This document shows, piece by piece, positions 1-5,015 of a stretch of 6,187 nt of DNA. The notes beneath the pieces are model-generated. The model was not told the DNA's origin. It did no database searches and was given only the letters and a program-made list of their open reading frames with translations. The translations under genes and the position numbers were made by a program. The stretch is from Anaerolineales bacterium. GTDB lineage: Bacteria > Chloroflexota > Anaerolineae > Promineifilales > Promineifilaceae. The stretch's first letter is position 1, and each line of letters opens with the position of its first letter. The stretch lies in NCBI GenBank assembly GCA_020432595.1, contig JAGQGA010000347.1, forward strand, positions 1 through 6,187. The letters are read 5' to 3'.

Positions 1-28
1 CCTTATTCTAGATTGAGAATGGCTAGGC

Positions 29-406
29 TCAACGAAAAATGAGTTCCCCCGGTTGGGTGGCATCAAATGTCACCGTTTTTTGCGCCCCATTTTCCCGTTT
101 GGTTTCCGGCGTTTGGAAGTAAATGGTAGCCGTCAATTCATAGGTTGTGGTCGGCTCTTGGTCGCGCAAGTGGAGGGTGAGGGTGAAGTTGGTTGAGTTT
201 GGTTCGATGACGTTGAGCGAACCAGCCAACTCCCCCCGCTCGTTGAGGACATTGACTTCGATAGACGGCCGTTCCACAAACGGCGACAAATCAAACCCCA
301 CCGCCACCCGCCGGCCGTCGGGGTACACATACAGCCCCAGCTGCTTAATCTTCACATCCCGTGGCGACTGCGCCAGGGGATCATCAAAAAAAGTAATATT
401 GGTCAT
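29..406 (-). CDS. Small beta-rich protein of unknown function
   Basis: I do not recognise a named family. The frame gives about 125 residues from an ATG at 406; a TTG directly before it (409) is in frame but is the poorer start. The protein has no signal peptide, membrane helix or cysteine cluster. It alternates hydrophobic and polar residues in strand-like stretches (IKQLGLYVYPDGRRVAVGFD, then SIEVNVLNERGELAGSL, NFTLTLHLRD, TYELTATIYF), which suggests a small beta-sandwich; this fold is inference. The start lies about 14 nt after the stop of the upstream antitoxin-like gene, so the two could share a transcript, although no clear Shine-Dalgarno sequence precedes it. Codon use resembles the neighbours and the frame is intact, with an ACGGCCGT palindrome inside it. 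I am confident that it is a real gene and have no basis for a function. Confidence 0.7.
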   Translation of the reverse strand: MTNITFFDDPLAQSPRDVKIKQLGLYVYPDGRRVAVGFDLSPFVERPSIEVNVLNERGELAGSLNVIEPNSTNFTLTLHLRDQEPTTTYELTATIYFQTPETKRENGAQKTVTFDATQPGELIFR

Positions 407-420
407 CAAGCAGTGCCACG

Positions 421-723
421 TTAACGTTGGGTTTCAACGAGCCGCCCCGAAACAAATTTGTGCAGAATGCTGCTCATTAATATTTGGTAGGGAACACCCT
501 CTTCCAAAGCCCGCTTTTGAATCGCCTCCAAATCCTTTTGAGAAATACGAATATCAACCTGCGCCTCTTTCTTAAACGTTGCCTCGGCATAGCTCTGATA
601 CCGTTTCATCTCCTTCCCCTCATTGGCAACCGATTCCCATTCCCCGCGCTCAAACGAATCAAGTAGTTCCTGTTCTTCTTTATCAAGCTGTACCATGCTC
701 CAAGAAAAGTATTTCATAAGCAT
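421..723 (-). CDS. CopG-type ribbon-helix-helix antitoxin-like protein, no visible toxin
   Basis: A protein of up to 100 residues resembling the CopG antitoxin family of type II toxin-antitoxin systems. The N-terminal half is acidic and helical (LDKEEQELLDSFERGEW at about 13-29), followed by a basic linker with a YAEATFKK segment. Residues ~55-92 form the ribbon-helix-helix part: a strand (VDIRIS), a helix (KDLEAIQKRALEEG), the VPYQ turn typical of the family, and a final helix (ILMSSILHKFV). Such proteins bind operator DNA as dimers and neutralise a partner toxin, often of the BrnT type. No toxin frame lies on either side: upstream is a non-coding gap with a palindrome, and downstream is an unrelated protein. 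The start is uncertain. ATGs at 723, 717 and 696 are all in frame and none has a well-spaced Shine-Dalgarno; the core begins just after the third, so the true protein may be about 91 residues. Confidence 0.75.
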   Translation of the reverse strand: MLMKYFSWSMVQLDKEEQELLDSFERGEWESVANEGKEMKRYQSYAEATFKKEAQVDIRISQKDLEAIQKRALEEGVPYQILMSSILHKFVSGRLVETQR

Positions 724-771
724 AAACTAACATAACGCATGCCCAATGGCAACATTTATTTATCCTGTCCT

Positions 772-839
772 GAAAACAGGACGCTGATTCACCTGATTTT
801 CCTGATCAGTTTAATCAGGAAAATCTGCGTCCTATTTTC
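772..839. repeat. Long imperfect palindrome in an intergenic gap
   Basis: The ~200 bp gap at 724-919 holds no credible gene, but it contains a two-part inverted repeat. The inner arms at 795-806 and 814-825 are perfect 12-bp complements (GATTTTCCTGAT / ATCAGGAAAATC) around a 7-nt loop. The outer arms at 772-784 and 827-839 are 13-bp complements with a single mismatch. The left side has a 10-nt bulge between the arms (785-794) and the right side has one base. A further short hairpin, GTCCTG-AAAA-CAGGAC (767-782), overlaps the left outer arm. No T-run follows on the minus strand, so a classical intrinsic terminator for the gene ending at 920 is unlikely. An extragenic palindromic or MITE-like dispersed repeat is the better reading, and it may still attenuate transcription or protect an mRNA 3' end. 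Confidence 0.7.
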
Positions 840-919
840 ATTCTTCGTGTTCCAACCAGAAGACAGCGCAGGTTTTCTCTGCCGCCCAAACCCTTACGGC
901 TGTTTCAGCGTCTACTTGT

Positions 920-1831
920 CTATGATTCATTCCGCAGCGTCTCTAGCATGTCTTCATCAAATGGGTTTCCCCCATTGTTTAGTACCTCAATCCAGCTATG
1001 ACGACGATCAACAACTTCATCACTATGGTCATGATCGGGAGCCCATGCAACAAATGCCTGGAAATCAGCAATAGCTCCAGCAAAATCACCCGTTAAAGCC
1101 CGCGCCATACCCCGGCTGTCCCGAATGCCCCCATCCTCAGGGGCAAGCTGCACGGCCACCTCACAAGCATCAATAACCTCGGCTGCATGGTTCCACAGCC
1201 TGCCCTGCCAACAAAGGGTGTTCCAAACCGAGCTGTCATTTAACTCAGCGGCAATATCTGGCGACAACTGCTGGAAGTCTGGTGCCAATTCATGGGCTTG
1301 TTTTAGGGTGACGACGGCCGTTTCAACATCGCCCTGGCTAAACAGGTTGGCAGTTTGGGCAATGAGACCCAGCAAAGCAAACTGGTTGGCTTCCTCCTCA
1401 GGGTCAAGGTCTAGCGTGGGGTCAAGAGCCACAGCTGCCTCAAAACGAGCAATGGCTTCTTCTACCTGACCAGCACGCGCTAGTTCTCGGCCTGACTCAA
1501 TAAAGCTGGGATGAATGGGTAACGCTGGACAGGTGCGCCGATACGCCTCCTGCCCCAAATACCGCTGCCACTCCGCCCAAGACAGGTTACGCCGTACTTT
1601 TTGGCAACCTATCTCCGTCAAAACTTTTAAAGTAAATTGCAGCCGGACGGTACGGTCATCACTGCCGGATGCCAGCCAGCGGCTATCGGGCGAGAAGGCC
1701 ACCGACCAGACCCTCGCCTCGTGACCGGAGAGAATCGTCGGTTCGGCTTCGGGGTCGCTCATGTCCCACAGCCGGACGGTACGGTCAGCACTGCCGGATG
1801 CCAGCCAGCGGCTATCGGGCGAGAAGGCCAC
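920..1831 (-). pseudogene. C-terminal WD40-TPR part of a STAND protein, cut off by a nonsense codon
   Basis: This is the same reading frame as the nSTAND NTPase gene upstream, continuing after a TAG at 1835-1837. Read from a possible GTG restart at 1831, which is only two codons after the stop, it gives 303 residues. They begin inside a WD40 unit ([13 protein letters not shown], then DRTVRLWD), followed by one further WD40 unit ([15 protein letters not shown], about 36-65). Residues ~72-108 form a linker typical of Chloroflexota WD40-STAND proteins ([18 protein letters not shown], then [10 protein letters not shown]). Residues ~109-265 hold about four degenerate TPR helix pairs (for example [20 protein letters not shown] and [18 protein letters not shown]). 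The end, [15 protein letters not shown], looks like a natural C-terminus. In an intact protein this would be the ligand-sensing or protein-binding end. Alone it has too few WD40 blades for a propeller. Reinitiation at the GTG is conceivable but unproven, so I treat it as the disconnected 3' part of one gene. Confidence 0.8.
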
Positions 1832-1855
1832 CGACTAGACACTCGCCTCGTGACC
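1640..1855 (-). repeat. Two tandem WD40 units, nearly identical in DNA (129-bp period)
   Basis: Bases 1640-1726 and 1769-1855 match over 87 bp with only three differences, at 1659/1788, 1707/1836 and 1712/1841, and are offset by exactly 129 bp (43 codons). The encoded unit has the WD40 landmarks: GH at the start, [14 protein letters not shown], then DRTVRLWD in the complete unit. One difference, C1707 versus T1836 on the plus strand, is the change that turns TGG (Trp) into TAG. Such close identity points to recent duplication or gene conversion, or to the last two units left from a longer array. Confidence 0.9.
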
Positions 1856-3850
1856 ACTGATCGTATTATTAAAGTAAGGTTCAAGCAGAAGAGAGCGTAA
1901 GGAACTATCGGCCAGCCAGGCTACATTGCCCACCGTCTCCACATTCAAATGAATAGCTTCCAGCGCCAATAGTGTTCCCAGTTCCGTATCATTACTTTGT
2001 GGTTGCAGCAACGTAGGGGCAAGCGCAGCCAGCGACTGCGCCAGTGAAATACGGCTCTGCCGTTCCGCTTCCGTAGCGCGTGTTTGGGCAATGTTTTGCT
2101 GAATAAAGCCAAAACTGGCAAAACCAATGGCAACAAACAGCAAACCAATGACACCAGCTAAGGCTCGGCGGGCTGTGGTTGTACGTTGTGCCTCGGCAGC
2201 GCGGCGGGCTTCCGCTTCGGCCGCTAGTTCCTGCGCCGCCGCCAGTTCCCGTTGCTGCTGCACTTCGCGTTCCACCGCTTCCTGCTCCCGCGCCGCCACA
2301 CTTGCCGCCACAAACGCGCCATCCAGCGGGTGAAGGTCTGGCTCTTCTTTAGCCAGCCACGTCTCCACCTGCTCAAGCTGCCCACCACGGTAAAGATAGC
2401 TCGCCTCCCGTTCATTATCGTCCCACTCCTGCGCCGCTGTTTCCAGCCGCCGCTGTAGGCGCAGGTCGTCGCGGCTCTCGTCCAGCCACTTGTGAAGCGT
2501 CGTCCAGTTTCGTATCAGCGCCTCATGCGCCACTTCCGCACTCGTTTCGTCAGTGCTAACCAACCGCGCATCGGCCAAAATGGTCAGCACCTCCCGCACC
2601 CGCGCCACCTGGGTCGGCTGGCTGCTCAACCGCGCCTGCGTCACCCGGCGGCGCGTATCCTCCGTCCCTTCACCCAGCTCCGTCAACTGCAAAAAGATGT
2701 GGCGGGCAACGGCCTGTTGTTCCGCCGTCAAGCCATCAAAAGTGCGCTGGGCGGTGGTAGCAATCGCCTTCGCCACCTTTCCCGCCGCCACATAGCCAGC
2801 GTGGGTTAGCGTCTGCCCCTCCCGCCGCCGCCACGTCTCCAGCAGGGCGTGGGAAAGCAGCGGCAACGCCCCCGGCTCCGTCCCCACATCCGCCAGCAGC
2901 CGATCCACCAGCCCCGACTCAAGTTGCCACGCCCCCTGCCGGGCTGGTTTCTCAATCGCCTGCTGCAGTTCACTGTGGCTCATCCCCCCCAATATCTTTT
3001 GCCGCGTCTCCAGCAGCGGGCGCAGCCCACTAAACGGGACAGCCTGGGCGTAAAAATCGGCCCGCAGCGTCAGAATAAGCGTCAGGTGGCGCTGCTTGCT
3101 GCTGCCCACGGCGTTGACCAAATTCTCCACAAACAGCCGCCGCGCCTCAGGGTCATCACATTGGGTAAACAGCTCCTCAAACTGGCCAATGAGCAGCAGC
3201 GGCGGCTGGTCGGGTTGTTCTGTTGTCTGGCGATAGAGGAAAAGATCGAGGCTGTTGCTGTTGGCTTGCAAATCCTTGTGCAGCGTGTCCATAGCAATCA
3301 CGCTGGCGCTGCTGCGGGTCAGGGTGGCGGCCAGCGCTTTAAGCGGCTCGTCGCCGGGGGTGATGATGTGGATAGGCCAGTGGCGGCTAGAGCGACCCTC
3401 TAATTCAACCGCCCCCTGCTGCAAAGCGGGGATCACCCCCGCCCGCACCACCGACGATTTGCCGCTGCCGGAAGCTCCCACCACCGCCAAAAAGCGATGC
3501 CGCCGCAAATGCACCAATAGTTCCTGCGTCACCCGCTTCCGCCCAAAGAAGAGGGCGGCATCTTCAACATCGTAGTAAAGCAGCCCTTTGTAGGGGGAGT
3601 CGTCAAGGCTGTCGCTAGCAACTTGCCAATCCCGCTCCGGGCGCATCTGCTGGCAGTGCGTCAACAAAGTTGGCAGGCGATTCTCCCGTTCACAAAGAGC
3701 AACTAGCTCCCGAATATTGCCCACCTTATTCCAACCAGGCAGATTGTCGTAATCAATGCCCAGGGCAAAACAGAGGGTGCGCAACTCCTCATTATCAAAT
3801 GCCGCCTCAATTGCCTGCCGTAACCGCTCGCGATTGATGTGCCTGGACAT
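1835..3850 (-). pseudogene. nSTAND1-family NTPase with N-terminal adaptor domain and membrane helix, truncated in the WD40 region
   Basis: A STAND-class NTPase, a family of signal-sensing switches used in bacterial immunity and programmed-death pathways. The frame gives 671 residues from an ATG at 3850, which has AAGGTGG 8 nt upstream; an in-frame GTG at 3862 has no usable spacing. Residues ~5-75 are a small helical domain (EELRTLCFALGIDYDNLPG) resembling effector-associated or death-like adaptor domains. Residues ~86-340 are the nSTAND1 core: SPYKGL, FFGR, Walker A GASGSGKS (125-132), a Walker B region LLLIGQFEELFT in which the expected Asp is Gly222, LRADF (262-266), and GALPLLSHALLETW. AHEALIRNW (441-449) follows. 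Residues ~515-562 are a charged Ala-rich coiled coil, and ~563-583 a membrane helix. The frame stops at TAG, eight codons into the first WD40 unit. The next codons continue the same protein, so this is the 5' part of a gene originally about 975 residues long. Its own promoter lies at 3882-3909. Confidence 0.85.
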
Positions 3851-3881
3851 ATCTGGTACCACCTTCCTCGCAACACGCTAA

Positions 3882-3909
3882 ATTGTAAGGCAATCGGCAC
3901 AAATGGCAA
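3882..3909 (-). promoter_or_regulatory. Sigma-70-like promoter of the STAND gene
   Basis: Read on the minus strand, TTGCCA (3909-3904; 5 of 6 to TTGACA) is separated by 16 nt from TACAAT (3887-3882; 5 of 6 to TATAAT). The expected start of transcription, near 3875, leaves a leader of about 25 nt that contains the AAGGTGG ribosome site before the ATG at 3850. The promoter lies between the decayed mfd tail and the STAND gene, so this gene need not depend on transcription from the HNH operon. It is predicted from sequence match and position only. Confidence 0.55.
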
Positions 3910-3950
3910 ACCGATGTTGTTCGAGGAAACGTTGTGGAATGGGGTAAATG

Positions 3951-4118
3951 CTACCCCTGCCGCTCAAACCTCTGCAGCCGTTCCAGCACCTGCACCACCG
4001 CCACCTGCCATTCGTGGGTGCTAAGGTCGCGCTTCATCAGTTGTGGGACAACAAGCGGCCGTTTTGCTTCCCCTCACAAGCTCTCCCAAATACCGCCACC
4101 ATGCTAAACATCTGCCGG
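3951..4118 (-). pseudogene. Duplicated, decayed 3' end of mfd
   Basis: This stretch copies the last ~150 bp of the mfd gene found at 5016-5163. The first 88 bp from the shared stop codon (3951-4038 against 5016-5103) align without gaps, with seven mismatches by hand count. The encoded end is DLSTHEWQVAVVQVLERLQ against DLSTHEWQVVLVQVLERLQ in Mfd. Further upstream the copy is recognisable as RYLGEL-VRGSKTA against RYLGES-VRVSKTA, but a net 13-nt insertion near 4039-4055 shifts the frame, so no continuous Mfd segment remains. Homology fades around 4118, overlapping the last codons and stop of the HNH gene. It has no start and is too short to function. It fills most of the otherwise gene-free stretch between the HNH gene and the STAND promoter. 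Confidence 0.88.
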
Positions 4119-4535
4119 TGGATGCCAGCCCGCAGCAACCCACAAGAAACGTGATTTGACAATTCTGTGGTTGTTCATTTGCAGAGCATCCACCGTAGCA
4201 CGGCCGACGGCCGTTTTTCCCAAGACATACACCCCATCTTCTGACCAGGCAAAATGCGTATTCCAATTTTGCTGACGTGGGTTAAACAAAGCGACATACT
4301 GGTTGGTGGCTAAATCTAGGGCGTGCGTCTGATCTGATTTACGTGAATTGCACCAGGAACACGCCAGCCACAAGCTAGCTTCTGCCGATGAACCGCCTTT
4401 AGCTTCAGGAATGATATGATCGATTTGCATAGCAATTCCCGTAACCAAGGTCTGCGTTTGGCAATAGCCACAACGATGTTTTGCCGCTTCCGCTATAGCT
4501 TGCCGAACCGCTTTGGGAATGAATGTCTTGCTCAT
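4104..4535 (-). CDS. HNH endonuclease family protein
   Basis: A 143-residue HNH-fold nuclease of the short stand-alone type common in Cyanobacteria and Chloroflexota. The motifs are in order: a first zinc knuckle C22-x-x-C25 (HRCGYCQ), the catalytic/metal-binding D39-H40 (QIDHIIPEAKGG), and a second knuckle C59-x-x-C62 followed by N63 and K66 (ACSWCNSRKSDQ). Downstream come the family-type segments ALFNPRQQNW, HFAWSEDGVYVLGKTAVGRATVDALQMNN and a terminal GWHPP, so the protein appears complete and the active site intact. The expected activity is metal-dependent cleavage of DNA; the target is unknown. The ATG overlaps the stop of the upstream gene by four bases (ATGA), indicating translational coupling. 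Its last codons run into the duplicated mfd tail. It could act in defence, in toxin-antitoxin-like control or in mobility; the sequence does not decide between these. Confidence 0.9.
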   Translation of the reverse strand: MSKTFIPKAVRQAIAEAAKHRCGYCQTQTLVTGIAMQIDHIIPEAKGGSSAEASLWLACSWCNSRKSDQTHALDLATNQYVALFNPRQQNWNTHFAWSEDGVYVLGKTAVGRATVDALQMNNHRIVKSRFLWVAAGWHPPADV

Positions 4536-4957
4536 ACAATGGCAGGATTGGGCAGTTGGAGAAGCTCCCTCAGATCATGGCCGTGACGACGCAAAATTTC
4601 AAGACAATAGGATCGGCGCAAAACGGCCTTCTGATAATAATCCAGCAAATAATCCTGACGTTCTCCATCGTCTAACGACAAACTTCCCACACGCTGCGCC
4701 TTGTCATTTAACACAGCCAGCTCTTCCTGGTAAGCCATGGGCATTGGGTTTTGCGCTAGAAGCAGCAGCACTTCGTCGGGAAGGATAGCCAGAGCCACTA
4801 ACTCACGCTCAACTTCGTCTTCCAAAGAAGGAATAGATTCAACCTGAGCCAAAAGGACATCTACTGTGTCAGGAATTGAACGTTCGTGCTGCCTGGCAAC
4901 TTGTTGCAACCGGTCAAAAACAGATTGCGGAAGCTCAATATGAATGGCGTTTAGCAT
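4532..4957 (-). CDS. Small helical partner protein of the HNH endonuclease, ribbon-helix-helix-like N-terminus
   Basis: A 141-residue protein starting at the ATG at 4957, where GAGG lies about 6 nt upstream. A longer in-frame extension to 5095 would overlap the mfd 3' end and encodes a Cys/Trp-rich stretch unlike a protein, so I reject it. Residues ~3-38 have a strand-helix-helix pattern (AIHIELPQSVFDRLQQVARQ, then SIPDTVDVLLAQ) like the DNA-binding part of ribbon-helix-helix antitoxins. The middle is acidic and helical (EDEVERELVALAILPDEVLLLLAQ). The C-terminus, with YQKAVLRRSYCLEILRRHGHDLRELLQL, matches small proteins I know to be encoded just before HNH genes of this type in Cyanobacteria and Chloroflexota. 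The role is inferred: a DNA-binding regulator or neutraliser of the coupled nuclease. No enzyme motif is visible. Confidence 0.82.
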   Translation of the reverse strand: MLNAIHIELPQSVFDRLQQVARQHERSIPDTVDVLLAQVESIPSLEDEVERELVALAILPDEVLLLLAQNPMPMAYQEELAVLNDKAQRVGSLSLDDGERQDYLLDYYQKAVLRRSYCLEILRRHGHDLRELLQLPNPAIV

Positions 4958-4996
4958 CGTCCACCTCGCATAACGTCTTTTGACATTTGAAAGCAT

Positions 4997-5005
4997 AGTA
5001 TAGCA
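4997..5005 (-). promoter_or_regulatory. Possible extended -10 promoter of the HNH operon
   Basis: The minus strand reads TGCTATACT, an extended -10 (TGn plus TATACT, 5 of 6 to TATAAT), in the 58-bp gap between the mfd stop and the partner gene. Transcription would start near 4990, about 33 nt before the ATG at 4957. No good -35 lies 16-18 nt upstream, where the sequence is still mfd coding DNA, so the call rests on the extended -10 alone. Read-through from mfd is an equally possible source of transcription. Confidence 0.35.
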
Positions 5006-5015
5006 TAAGACACAA

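Noticed and set aside
147..575. 142-residue plus-strand open frame opposite the beta-rich protein and the antitoxin
   Set aside because: It spans two minus-strand genes and their gap, shows no protein-like motif, and the antitoxin on the other strand is clearly the real gene.
767..839. Intrinsic terminator for the STAND gene
   Set aside because: The hairpins are strong but no run of T follows them on the minus strand, and the inner stem is AT-rich; an intergenic repeat is the better explanation.
1640..1855. CRISPR-like array
   Set aside because: There are only two copies, they are 87 bp long and they encode WD40 units in frame; this is a coding repeat.
2849..3403. 184-residue plus-strand open frame inside the STAND gene
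   Set aside because: It is an antisense shadow of a GC-rich coding region, with Arg/Gln/Pro-rich composition and no recognisable motif; the minus-strand NTPase explains the DNA.
4021..4266. 81-residue minus-strand open frame overlapping the HNH gene end
   Set aside because: Its first part is a shadow of the HNH gene and its last part is the frameshifted mfd-tail copy; it is not a gene in its own right.
4980..5008. Plus-strand TTGACA (4980-4985) as a promoter firing into mfd antisense
   Set aside because: The -35 is perfect, but no acceptable -10 lies 16-18 nt downstream and no plus-strand gene follows.
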